Part shown: positions 46,470-62,145 of the stretch, piece by piece
Layout of the letters: every line of letters begins with the position of its first letter
How positions within the stretch are numbered: the stretch's first letter is position 1
Assembly: GCF_050947335.1 (NCBI RefSeq)
Contig: NC_134988.1
Location: forward strand, 682,001 to 746,000
DNA length: 64,000 nt
Source of the DNA: Megachile rotundata
Lineage: Eukaryota; Arthropoda; Insecta; Hymenoptera; Megachilidae
Reading direction: 5' to 3'
Program-made: the position numbers and the translations under genes
Notes under the pieces: model-generated
The model's input: only the letters and a program-made list of their open reading frames with translations
What the model was told of the DNA's origin: nothing
The model's database searches: none

Positions 46470-47883
46470 ACAATCTCAATCATACAATCTCAATCATACA
46501 ATCACAATCATACAATTACAATCATACAATTACAATCATACAATCACAATCATACAATCACAATCATACATTCAAAATCATGCAATCACAATCATACAAT
46601 CACAATCATGCAATCACAATCATACAATCACAATCATACAATCACAATCATACAATCACAATCATACAATCGCAAGCATACAATCACATTCATACAATCT
46701 CAATCATACAATCTCAATCATACAATCACAATCATACAATCACAATCATACAATCACAATCATACAATCGCAATCATACAATCGAATTCATACAATCGCA
46801 ATCATACAATCACAATCATACAATCGCAATCATACAATCACAATCATACAATCACAATCATACAATCACAATCATACAATCACAATCATACAATCACAAT
46901 CATACAATCACAATCATACAATCACAATCATACAATCACAATCATACAATCACAATCATACAATCACTATCATACAATCACAATCATACAATCACAATCA
47001 TACAATCGCAAGCATACAATCACATTCATACAATCTCAATCATACAATCTCAATCATACAAACACAATCATACAATTACAATCATATAATTACAATCATA
47101 CAATCACAATCATACAATCACTATCATACAATCACAATCATACAATCACAATCATACAATCGCAATCATACAATCGAATTCATACAATCGCAATCATACA
47201 ATCACAATCATACAATCGCAATCATACAATCACAATCATACAATCACAATCATACAATCGAATTCATACAATCGCAATCATGCAATCACAATCATACAAT
47301 CGCAATCATACAATTACAATCTCCCAAATACAATCTCCCAAAAACAATCATACAATCACAATCATACAATCACAATCATACAATCACAATCATACAATCA
47401 CAATCATACTATCACAATCATACAATCACAATCATACAATCACAATCATAAAATCACAATCATACATTCAAAATCATGCAATCACAACCATACAATCACA
47501 ATCATGCAATCACAATCATACAATCACAATCATAGATTCAAAATCATGCAATCACAATCATACAATCACAATCATGCAATCACAATCATACAATCACAAT
47601 CATACAATCACAATCATACAATCACAATCATACAATCACAATCATACTATCACAATCATACAATCACAATCATACAATCACAATCATACAATCACAATCA
47701 TACAATCACAATCATACATTCAAAATCATGCAATCACAACCATACAATCACAATCATGCAATCACAATCATACAATCACAATCATACATTCAAAATCATG
47801 CAATCACAATCATACAATCACAATCATGCAATCACAATCATACAATCACAATCATACAATCACAATCATACAATCACAATCAT
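46470..47883. repeat. Junction region between long copies A and B
   Basis: Up to about 47645 it matches 60522 to about 62145 (offset 14052, then 14066, then 14500). The consensus run at 46834-46959 replaces 560 bp in the partner. From about 47646 to 47883 it is an alpha module leading into copy B. Cassette at 47310 ends in ccaaaaacaatcat. Confidence 0.78.
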
Positions 47884-50809
47884 ACAATCACAATCATACA
47901 ATCACAATCATACAATCACAATCATACAATCGCAAGCATACAATCACATTCATACAATCTCAATCATACAATCTCAATCATACAATCACAATCATACAAT
48001 TACAATCATGCAATTACAATCATACAATCACAATCATACAATCACTATCATACAATCACAATCATACAATCGCAATCATACAATCGCAATCATACAATCG
48101 AATTCATACAATCGCAATCATACAATCACAATCATACAATCGCAATCATACAATCACAATCATACAATCACAATCATACAATCACAATCATGCAATCGAA
48201 TTCATACAATCGCAATCATACAATCGCAATCATACAATTACAATCTCCCAAATACAATCATACAATCACAATCATACAATCACAATCATACAATCACAAT
48301 CATACAATCACAATCATACTATCACAATCATACAATCACAATCATACAATCACAATCATACAATCACAATCATACAATCACAATCATACATTCAAAATCA
48401 TGCAATCACAACCATACAATCACAATCATGCAATCACAATCATACAATCACAATCATACATTCAAAATCATGCAATCACAATCATACAATCACAATCATG
48501 CAATCACAATCATACAATCACAATCATACAATCACAATCACACAATCACAATCATACAATCACAATCATACAATCACAATCATACAATCACAATCATACA
48601 ATCAGAATCATACAATCACAATCATACAATCACTATCATACAATCACAATCATACAATCACAATCATACAATCGCAAGCATACAATCACATTCATACAAT
48701 CTCAATCATACAATCTCAATCATACAATCACAATCATACAATTACAATCATATAATTACAATCATACAATCACAATCATACAATCACTATCATACAATCA
48801 CAATCATACAATCACAATCATACAATCGCAATCATACAATCGAATACATACAATCGCAATCATACAATCACAATCATACAATCGCAATCATACAATCACA
48901 ATCATACAATCACAATCATACAATCACAATCATACAATCGAATTCATACAATCGCAATCATGCAATCACAATCATACAATCGCAATCATACAATTACAAT
49001 CTCCCAAATACAATCTCCCAAAAACAATCATACAATCACAATCATACAATCACAATCATACAATCACAATCATACAATCCCAATCATACTATCACAATCA
49101 TACAATCACAATCATACAATCACAATCATACAATCACAATCATACATTCAAAATCATGCAATCACAACCATACAATCACAATCATGCAATCACAATCATA
49201 CAATCACAATCATACATTCAAAATCATGCAATCACAATCATACAATCACAATCATGCAATCACAATCATACAATCACAATCATACAATCACAATCATACA
49301 ATCACAATCATACAATCACAATCATACAATCACAATCATACAATCACAATCATACAATCACAATCATACAATCACTATCATACAATCACTATCATACAAT
49401 CACTATCATACAATCACAATCATACAATCACAATCATACAATCGCAAGCATACAATCACATTCATACAATCTCAATCATACAATCTCAATCATACAATCA
49501 CAATCATACAATTACAATCATACAATTACAATCATACAACCACAATCATACAATCACAATCATACATTCAAAATCATGCAATCACAATCATACAATCACA
49601 ATCATACAATCGCAATCATACAATCGAATTCATACAATCGCAATCATACAATCACAATCATACAATCGCAATCATACAATCACAATCATACAATCACAAT
49701 CATACAATCACAATCATACAATCGAATTCATACAATCGCAATCATACAATCGCAATCATACAATCGCAATCATACGATTACAATCTCCCAAATACAATCT
49801 CCCAAATACAATCATACAATCACAATCATACAATCACAATCATACAATCACAATCATACAATCACAATCATACAATCACAATCATACTATCACAATCATA
49901 CAATCACAATCATACAATCACAATCATACAATCACAATCATACATTCAAAATCATGCAATCACAACCATACAATCACAATCATGCAATCACAATCATACA
50001 ATCACAATCATACATTCAAAATCATGCAATCGCAATCATACAATCACAATCATGCAATCACAACCATACAATCACAATCATGCAATCACAATCATACAAT
50101 CACAATCATACAATCACAATCATACATTCAAAATCATGCAATCACAACCATACAATCACAATCATGCAATCACAATCATACAATCACAATCATACATTCA
50201 AAATCATGCAATCACAATCATACAATCACAATCATGCACACACAATCATACAATCACAATCATACAATCACAATCATACAATCACAATCATACTATCACA
50301 ATCATACAATCACAATCATACAATCACAATCATACAATCACAATCATACAATCACAATCATACAATCACAATCATACAATCACAATCATACAATCACAAT
50401 CATACAATCACAATCATACAATCACTATCATACAATCACAATCATACAATCACAATCATACAATAGCAAGCATACAATCACATTCATACAATCTCAATCA
50501 TACAATCTCAATCATACAATCACAATCATACAATCACAATCATACAATCACAATCATACAATCACAATCATACAATCACAATCATACAATCACAATCATA
50601 CAATCACAATCATACATTCAAAATCATGCAATCACAATCATACAATCACAATCATACAATCACAATCATACAATCACAATCATGCAATCACAAAAATACA
50701 ATCATAATCATACAATCACAATCATACAATCGCAATCATACAATCACAATCATACAATCATAATCATACAATCACAATCATACAATCATAATCATACAAT
50801 TACAATCAT

Positions 50810-50822
50810 ACATCACAATCAT
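50810..50822. repeat. 13-bp monomer 8
   Basis: acatcacaatcat. Register 4 to 3. Confidence 0.95.
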
Positions 50823-51816
50823 ACAATCACAATCATACAATCGCAATCATACAATTACAATCTCCCAAATACAATCTCCCAAATACAATCATACAATAAC
50901 AATCATACAATCACAATCATACAATCACAATCATACAATCACAATCATACTATCACAATCATGCAATCACAATCATACAATCACAATCATACAATCACAA
51001 TCATACATTCAAAATCATGCAATCACAACCATACAATCACAATCATGCAATCACAATCATACAATCACAATCATACATTCAAAATCATGCAATCACAATC
51101 ATACAATCACAATCATGCAATCACAATCATACAATCACAATCATACAATCACAATCGTACAATCACAATCATACAATCACAATCATACAATCACAATCAT
51201 ACAATCACAATCATACAATCACAATCATACAATCACTATCATACAATCACAATCATACAATCACAATCATACAATCGCAAGCATACAATCACATTCATAC
51301 AATCTCAATCATACAATCTCAATCATACAATCACAATCATACAATTACAATCATACAATTACAATCATACAATCACAATCATACAATCACTATCATACAA
51401 TCACAATCATACAATCACAATCATACAATCGCAATCATACAATCGAATTCATACAATCGCAATCATACAATCACAATCATACAATCGCAATCATACAATC
51501 ACAATCATACAATCGCAATCATACAATTACAATCTCCCAAATACAATCTCCCAAATACAATCATACAATCACAATCATACAACCACAATCATACAATCAC
51601 AATCATGCAATCACAAGCATACATTCAAAATTATGCAATCACAATCATACAATCACAATCATACAATCACAATCATACAATCACAATCATACAATCACAA
51701 TCATACAATCACAATCATACAATCACAATCATACAATCACAATCATACAATCACAATCATACAATCACAATCATACAATCACAATCATACAATCATAATC
51801 ATACAATTACAATCAT

Positions 51817-51829
51817 ACATCACAATCAT
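51817..51829. repeat. 13-bp monomer 9
   Basis: acatcacaatcat. Register 3 to 2. Confidence 0.95.
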
Positions 51830-54587
51830 ACAATCACAATCATACAATCGCAATCATACAATTACAATCTCCCAAATACAATCTCCCAAATACAATCATA
51901 CAATCACAATCATACAATCACAATCATACAATCACAATCATACAATCACAATCATACAATCACAATCACACTATCACAATCATACAATCACAATCATACA
52001 ATCACAATCATACAATCACAATCATACAATCACAATCATACATTCAAAATCATGCAATCACGACCATACAATAACAATCATGCAATCACAATCATACAAT
52101 CACAATCATACATTCAAAATCATGCAATCACAATCATACAATCACAATCATACAATCACAATCATACAATCACAATCATACAATCACAATCATAGAATCA
52201 CAATCATAGAATCACAATCATAAAATCACAATCATACAATCGCAATCATACAATCACAATCATACAATCACTATCATACAATCACAATCATACAATCACA
52301 ATCATACAATCGAAAGCATACAATCACATTCATACAATCTCAATCATACAATCTCAATCATACAATCACAATCATACAATCACAATCATACAATCACAAT
52401 CATACATTCAAAATCATGCAATCACAACCATACAATCACAATCATGCAATCACAATCATACGATCACAATCATACATTCAAAATCATGCAATCACAATCA
52501 TACAATCACAATCATACAATCACAATCATACAATCACAATCATAGAATCACAATCATAGAATCACAATCATACAATCACAATCATACAATCGCAATCATA
52601 CAATCACAATCATACAATCACTATCATACAATCACAATCATACAATCACAATCATACAATCGCAAGCATACAATCACATTCATACAATCTCAATCATACA
52701 ATCTCAATCATACAATCACAATCATACAATTACAATCATACAATTACAATCATACAATCACAATCATACAATCACTATCATACAATCACAATCATACAAT
52801 CACAATCATACAATCGCAATCATACAATCGAATTCATACAATCGCAATCATACAATCACAATCATACAATCGCAGTCATACAATCGCAATCATACGATTA
52901 CAATCTCCCAAATACAATCTCCCAAATACAATCATACAATCACAATCATACAATCACAATCATACAATCACAATCATACAATCACAATCATACTATCACA
53001 ATCATACAATCACAATCATACAATCACAATCATACAATCACAATCATACATTCAAAATCATGCAATCACAACCATACAATCACAATCATGCAATCACAAT
53101 CATACAATCACAATCATACATTCAAAATCATGCAATCACAATCATACAATCACAATCATGCAATCACAATCATACAATCACAATCATACAATCACAATCA
53201 TACAATCACAATCATACAATCACAATCATACAATCACAATCATACAATCACAATCATACAATCACAATCATACAATCACAATCATACAATCACTATCATA
53301 CAATCACAATCATACAATCACAATCATACAATCGCAAGCATACAATCACATTCATACAATCTCAATCATACAATCTCAATCATACAATCACAATCATACA
53401 ATTACAATCATACAATTACAATCATACAATCACAATCATACAATCACAATCATACATTCAAAATCATGCAATCACAATCATACAATCACAATCATGCAAT
53501 CACAATCATACAATCACAATCATACAATCACAATCATACAATCACAATCATACAATCGCAAGCATACAATCACATTCATACAATCTCAATCATACAATCT
53601 CAATCATACAATCACAATCATACAATTACAATCATGCAATTACAATCATACAATCACAATCATACAATCACTATCATACAATCACAATCATACAATCACA
53701 ATCATACAATCGCAATCATACAATCGAATTCATACAATCGCAATCATACAATCACAATCATACAATCACAATCATACAATCACAATCATACAATCACAAT
53801 CATACAATCGAATTCATACAATCGCAATCATACAATCGCAATCATACAATTACAATCTCCCAAATACAATCTCCCAAATACAATCATACAATCACAATCA
53901 TACAATCACAATCATACAATCACAATCATACAATCACAATCATACTATCACAATCATACAATCACAATCATACAATCACAATCATACAATCACAATCATA
54001 CAATCACAATCATACATTCAAAATCATGCAATCACAACCATACAATCACAATCATGCAATCACAATCATACAATCACAATCATACATTCAAAATCATGCA
54101 ATCACAATCATACAATCACAATCATGCAATCACAATCATACAATCACAATCATACAATCACAATCATACAATCACAACCATACAATCACAATCATACAAT
54201 CACAATCATACAATCACAATCATACAATCACAATCATACAATCACAATCATACAATCACAATCATACAATCACAATCATACAATCACAATCATACAATCA
54301 CTATCATACAATCACAATCATACAATCACAATCATACAATCGCAAGCATACAATCACATTCATACAATCTCAGTCATACAATCTCAATCATACAATCACA
54401 ATCATACAATTACAATCATATAATTACAATCATACAATCACAATCATACAATCACTATCATACAATCACAATCATACAATCACAATCATACAATCGCAAT
54501 CATACAATCGAATTCATACAATCGCAATCATACAATCACAATCATACAATCGCAATCATACAATCACAATCATACAATCACAATCAT

Positions 54588-54615
54588 ACAATTACAATCT
54601 CCCAAAAACAATCAT
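54588..54615. repeat. Contracted cassette ending in the CCAAAAA form
   Basis: One acaattacaatctc then ccaaaaacaatcat. Its partner at 35889 has an additional ccaaatacaatctc. The preceding CpG monomers of gamma are also missing here, which accounts for part of the shrinking offset. Confidence 0.85.
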
Positions 54616-56169
54616 ACAATCACAATCATACAATCACAATCATACAATCACAATCATACAATCACAATCATACTATCACAATCATACAATCACAATCATA
54701 CAATCACAATCATACAATCACAATCATACATTCAAAATCATGCAATCACAACCATACAATCACAATCATGCAATCACAATCATACAATCACAATCATAAA
54801 TTCAAAATCATGCAATCACAATCATACAATCACAATCATGCAATCACAATCATACAATCACAATCATACAATCACAATCATACAATCACAATCATACAAT
54901 CACAATCATACAATCACAATCATACAATCACAATCATACAATCACAATCATACAATCACTATCATACAATCACAATCATACAATCACAATCATACAATCG
55001 CAAGCATACAATCACATTCATACAATCTCAATCATACAATCTCAATCATACAATCACAATCATACAATTACAATCATACAATTACAATCATACAACCACA
55101 ATCATACAATCACAATCATACATTCAAAATCATGCAATCACAATCATACAATCACAATCATACAATCGCAATCATACAATCGAATTCATACAATCGCAAT
55201 CATACAATCACAATCATACAATCGCAATCATACAATCACAATCATACAATCACAATCATACAATCACAATCATACAATCGAATTCATACAATCGCAATCA
55301 TACAATCGCAATCATACAATCGCAGTCATACGATTACAATCTCCCAAATACAATCTCCCAAATACAATCATACAATCACAATCATACAATCACAATCATA
55401 CAATCACAATCATACTATCACAATCATACAATCACAATCATACAATCACAATCATACAATCACAATCATATATTCAAAATCATGCAATCACAACCATACA
55501 ATCACAATCATGCAATCACAATCATACAATCACAATCATACATTCAAAATCATGCAATTACAATCATACAATTACAATCATACAACCACAATCATACAAT
55601 CACAATCATACCATCACAATCATACAATCACAATCATACAATCACAATCATACAATCACAATCATACAATCACAATCATACAATCACAATCATACAATCA
55701 CTATCATACAATCACAATCATACAATCACAATCATACAATCGCAAGCATACAATCACATTCATACAATCTCAATCATACAATCTCAATCATACAATCACA
55801 ATCATACAATCACAATCATACATTCAAAATCATGCAATCACAATCATACAATCACAATCATACAATCACAATCATACAATCACAATCAAACAATCGCAAG
55901 CATACAATCACATTCATACAATCTCAATCATACAATCTCAATCATACAATCACAATCATACAATTACAATCATACAATTACAATCATACAATCACAATCA
56001 TACAATCACTATCATACAATCACAATCATACAATCACAATCATACAATCGCAATCATACAATCGAATTCATACAATCGCAATCATACAATCACAATCATA
56101 CAATCGCAATCATACAATCACAATCATACAATCACAATCATACAATCACAATCATACAATCGAATTCAT

Positions 56170-56253
56170 ACAATCGCAATCATACAATCGCAATCATACA
56201 ATCGCAATCATACAATCGCAATCATACAATCGCAATCATACAATCGCAATCAT
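56170..56253. repeat. Longest run of CpG monomers (six)
   Basis: Six acaatcgcaatcat in a row before the cassette at 56254, whose first monomer is acaattacattctc with a private A-to-T change. The counterparts before 42188 and 37135 have five. The extra monomer is what changes the offset from 14052 to 14066. Confidence 0.9.
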
Positions 56254-57891
56254 ACAATTACATTCTCCCAAATACAATCTCCCAAATACAATCATACAAT
56301 CACAATCATACAATCACAATCATACAATCACAATCATACAATCACAATCATACTATCACAATCATACAATCACAATCATACAATCACAATCATACAATCA
56401 CAATCATACAATCACAATCATACATTCAAAATCATGCAATCACAACCATACAATCACAATCATGCAATCACAATCATACAATCACAATCAGACATTCAAA
56501 ATCATGCAATCACAATCATACAATCACAATCATGCAATCACAATCATAGAATCACAATCATACAATCACAATCATACAATCACAATCATACAATCACAAT
56601 CATACTATCACAATCATACAATCACAATCATACAATCACAATCATACAATCACAATCATACATTCAAAATCATGCAATCACAACCATACAATCACAATCA
56701 TGCAATCACAATCATACAATCACAATCATACATTCAAAATCATGCAATCACAATCATACAATCGCAATCATACAATCGCAATCATACAATCGCAATCATA
56801 CTATCACAATCATACATTCAAAATCATACAATCACAATCATACAATCACAATCATACAATCACAATCATAGAATCACAATCATAGAATCACAATCATACA
56901 ATCACAATCATACAATCGCAATCATACAATCACAATCATACAATCACTATCATACAATCACAATCATACAATCACAATCATACAATCGCAAGCATACAAT
57001 CACATTCATACAATCTCAATCATACAATCTCAATCATACAATCACAATCATACAATTACAATCATACAATTACAATCATACAATCACAATCATACAATCA
57101 CTATCATACAATCACAATCATACAATCACAATCATACAATCGCAATCATACAATCGAATTCATACAATCGCAATCATACAATCACAATCATACAATCGCA
57201 ATCATACAATCACAATCATACAATCACAATCATACAATCACAATCATACAATCACAATCATACAATCACAATCATACAATCACTATCATACAATCACAAT
57301 CATACAATCACAATCATACAATAGCAAGCATACAATCACATTCATACAATCTCAATCATACAATCTCAATCATACAATCACAATCATACAATTACAATCA
57401 TACAATTACAATCATACAACCACAATCATACAATCACAAGCATACATTCAAAATCATGCAATCACAATCATACAATCACAATCATGCAATGACAATCATA
57501 CAATCACAATCATACATTCAAAATCATGCAATCACAATCATACAATCACAATCATGCAATCACAATCATACAATCACAATCATACAATCACAATCATACA
57601 ATCACAATCATACAATCACAATCATACAATCACAATCATACAATCACAATCATACAATCACAATCATACAATCACAATCATACAATCACAATCATACATT
57701 CAAAATCATGCAATCACAATCATACAATCACAATCATACGATCACAATCATACAATCACAATCATGCAATCACAAAAATACAATCATAATCATACAATCA
57801 CAATCATACAATCGCAATCATACAATCACAATCATACAATCATAATCATACAATCACAATCATACAATCATAATCATACAATTACAATCAT

Positions 57892-57904
57892 ACATCACAA
57901 TCAT
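57892..57904. repeat. 13-bp monomer 10
   Basis: acatcacaatcat. Register 2 to 1. Confidence 0.95.
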
Positions 57905-58912
57905 ACAATCACAATCATACAATCGCAATCATACAATTACAATCTCCCAAATACAATCTCCCAAATACAATCATACAATAACAATCATACAATCACAATC
58001 ATACAATCACAATCATACAATCACAATCATACTATCACAATCATGCAATCACAATCATACAATCACAATCATACAATCACAATCATACATTCAAAATCAT
58101 GCAATCACAACCATACAATCACAATCATGCAATCACAATCATACAATCACAATCATACATTCAAAATCATGCAATCACAATCATACAATCACAATCATGC
58201 AATCACAATCATACAATCACAATCATACAATCACAATCGTACAATCACAATCATACAATCACAATCATACAATCGCAATCATACAATCACAATCATACAA
58301 TCACAATCATACAATCACTATCATACAATCACAATCATACAATCACAATCATACAATCGCAAGCATACAATCACATTCATACAATCTCAATCATACAATC
58401 TCAATCATACAATCACAATCATACAATTACAATCATACAATTACAATCATACAATCACAATCATACAATCACTATCATACAATCACAATCATACAATCAC
58501 AATCATACAATCGCAATCATACAATCGAATTCATACAATCGCAATCATACAATCACAATCATACAATCGCAATCATACAATCACAATCATACAATCGCAA
58601 TCATACAATTACAATCTCCCAAATACAATCTCCCAAATACAATCTCCCAAATACAATCTCCCAAATACAATCATACAATCACAATCATACAACCACAATC
58701 ATACAATCACAATCATGCAATCACAATCATACATTCAAAATTATGCAATCACAATCATACAATCACAATCATACAATCACAAACATACAATCACAATCAT
58801 ACAATCACAATCATACAATCACAATCATACAATCACAATCATACAATCACAATCATACAATCACAATCATACAATCACAATCATACAATCATAATCATAC
58901 AATTACAATCAT

Positions 58913-58925
58913 ACATCACAATCAT
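58913..58925. repeat. 13-bp monomer 11
   Basis: acatcacaatcat. Register 1 to 0, which then holds to the end of the window. Confidence 0.95.
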
Positions 58926-61900
58926 ACAATCACAATCATACAATCGCAATCATACAATTACAATCTCCCAAATACAATCTCCCAAATACAATCATACAAT
59001 CACAATCATACAATCACAATCATACAATCACAATCATACAATCACAATCACACTATCACAATCATACAATCACAATCATACAATCACAATCATACAATCA
59101 CAATCATACAATCACAATCATACAATCACAATCATACATTCAACATCATGCAATCACGACCATACAATCACAATCATGCAATCACAATCATACAATCACA
59201 ATCATACATTCAAAATCATGCAATCACAATCATACAATCACAATCATACAATCACAATCATACAATCACAATCATACAATCACAATCATAGAATCACAAT
59301 CATAGAATCACAATCATACAATCACAATCATACAATCGCAATCATACAATCACAATCATACAATCACTATCATACAATCACAATCATACAATCACAATCA
59401 TACAATCGAAAGCATACAATCACATTCATACAATCTCAATCATACAATCTCAATCATACAATCACAATCATACAATCACAATCATACAATCACAATCATA
59501 CATTCAAAATCATGCAATCACAACCGTACAATCACAATCATGCAATCACAATCATACGATCACAATCATACATTCAAAATCATGCAATCACAATCATACA
59601 ATCACAATCATACAATCACAATCATACAATCACAATCATAGAATCACAATCATAGAATCACAATCATACAATCACAATCATACAATCGCAATCATACAAT
59701 CACAATCATACAATCACTATCATACAATCACAATCATACAATCACAATCATACAATCGCAAGCATACAATCACATTCATACAATCTCAATCATACAATCT
59801 CAATCATACAATCACAATCATCCAATTACAATCATACAATTACAATCATACAATCACAATCATACAATCACTATCATACAATCACAATCATACAATCACA
59901 ATCATACAATCGCAATCATACAATCGAATTCATACAATCGCAATCATACAATCACAATCATACAATCGCAATCATACAATCACAATCATACAATCACAAT
60001 CATACAATCACAATCATACAATCGAATTCATACAATCGCAATCATACAATCGCAATCATACAATCGCAATCATACGATTACAATCTCCCAAATACAATCT
60101 CCCAAATACAATCATACAATCACAATCATACAATCACAATCATACAATCACAATCATACTATCACAATCATACAATCACAATCATACAATCACAATCATA
60201 CAATCACAATCATACATTCAAAATCATGCAATCACAACCATACAATCACAATCATGCAATCACAATCATACAATCACAATCATACATTCAAAATCATGCA
60301 ATCACAATCATACAATCACAATCATGCAATCACAATCATACAATCACAATCATACAATCACAATCATACAATCACAATCATACAATCACAATCATACAAT
60401 CACAATCATACAATCACAATCATACAATCACAATCATACAATCACAATCATACAATCACTATCATACAATCACAATCATACAATCACAATCATACAATCG
60501 CAAGCATACAATCACATTCATACAATCTCAATCATACAATCTCAATCATACAATCACAATCATACAATTACAATCATACAATTACAATCATACAATCACA
60601 ATCATACAATCACAATCATACATTCAAAATCATGCAATCACAATCATACAATCACAATCATGCAATCACAATCATACAATCACAATCATACAATCACAAT
60701 CATACAATCACAATCATACAATCACAATCATACAATCGCAAGCATACAATCACATTCATACAATCTCAATCATACAATCTCAATCATACAATCACAATCA
60801 TACAATCACAATCATACAATCACAATCATACAATCGCAATCATACAATCGAATTCATACAATCGCAATCATACAATCACAATCATACAATCGCAATCATA
60901 CAATCACAATCATACAATCACAATCATACAATCACAATCATACAATCACAATCATACAATCACAATCATACAATCGAATTCATACAATCGCAATCATACA
61001 ATCGCAATCATACAATTACAATCTCCCAAATACAATCTCCCAAATACAATCATACAATCACAATCATACAATCACAATCATACAATCACAATCATACAAT
61101 CACAATCATACTATCACAATCATACAATCACAATCATACAATCACAATCATACAATCACAATCATACAATCACAATCATACATTCAAAATCATGCAATCA
61201 CAACCATACAATCACAATCATGCAATCACAATCATACAATCACAATCATACATTCAAAATCATGCAATCACAATCATACAATCACAATCATGCAATCACA
61301 ATCATACAATCACAATCATACAATCACAATCATACAATCACAATCATACAATCACAATCATACAATCACAATCATACAATCACAATCATACAATCACAAT
61401 CATACAATCACAATCATACAATCACAATCATACAATCACAATCATACAATCACAATTATACAATCACTATCATACAATCACAATCATACAATCACAATCA
61501 TACAATCGCAAGCATACAATCACATTCATACAATCTCAATCATACAATCTCAATCATACAAACACAATCATACAATTACAATCATATAATTACAATCATA
61601 CAATCACAATCATACAATCACTATCATACAATCACAATCATACAATCACAATCATACAATCGCAATCATACAATCGAATTCATACAATCGCAATCATACA
61701 ATCACAATCATACAATCGCAATCATACAATCACAATCATACAATCACAATCATACAATCGAATTCATACAATCGCAATCATGCAATCACAATCATACAAT
61801 CGCAATCATACAATTACAATCTCCCAAATACAATCTCCCAAAAACAATCATACAATCACAATCATACAATCACAATCATACAATCACAATCATACAATCA

Positions 61901-62145
61901 CAATCATACTATCACAATCATACAATCACAATCATACAATCACAATCATAAAATCACAATCATACATTCAAAATCATGCAATCACAACCATACAATCACA
62001 ATCATGCAATCACAATCATACAATCACAATCATAGATTCAAAATCATGCAATCACAATCATACAATCACAATCATGCAATCACAATCATACAATCACAAT
62101 CATACAATCACAATCATACAATCACAATCATACAATCACAATCAT

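Larger units (their letters stand above)
29087..47645. repeat. Long segmental copy A (about 18.6 kb)
   Basis: Aligns with about 47884-62145. Offset is 18797 bp from the cgcaagcat monomer at 29129 (47926) through 32726 (51523). It then falls in whole monomers: 18783 at 33034, 18769 at 34125, 18741 at 35105, 18699 at 35889 and 18685 at 36113. From about 41.6 kb the alignment uses offset 14052 to 14066, because copy A holds an extra tandem unit. The offset of 18797 is 1343 monomers minus 5 bp, and exactly five 13-bp monomers lie between 31669 and 50466. Edges fall in consensus runs, so they are uncertain by tens of bases. Confidence 0.82.
50684..52221. repeat. 13-mer superblock, copy 5
   Basis: gcaatcacaaaaat at 50684, 13-mers at 50810 and 51817 (1007 bp apart, one monomer less than copy 2), cassettes at 50851, 51523 (two CCCAAAT) and 51858, two agaatc monomers from 52194, then aaaatcacaatcat as in copy 2. 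Confidence 0.9.
57766..59317. repeat. 13-mer superblock, copy 6
   Basis: gcaatcacaaaaat at 57766, 13-mers at 57892 and 58913 (1021 bp apart), cassettes at 57933, 58605 (four CCCAAAT) and 58954, two agaatc monomers from 59290. Closest to copy 4. Confidence 0.9.
54798..60521. repeat. 5 kb unit, third copy
   Basis: Starts with aaattcaaaatcat in the same left context as 36113 and ends at the acaatcacattcat monomer at 60508-60521. From about 55.6 kb it follows unit 2 (offset 14052, then 14066). Between about 54.95 and 55.6 kb its module order differs and resembles the 18.8-19.2 kb region, so this part looks replaced or converted. Confidence 0.8.
47884..62145. repeat. Long segmental copy B (about 14.3 kb)
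   Basis: Partner of 29087-47645, carrying the 5 kb unit once (54798-60521). Rare monomers shared with copy A at the expected offset include acaatcgaatacat near 30041 and 48838, gcacacacaatcat (50236), aaattcaaaatcat (54798) and agattcaaaatcat (47534 and 62034). Individual base differences from copy A are few. Confidence 0.82.
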
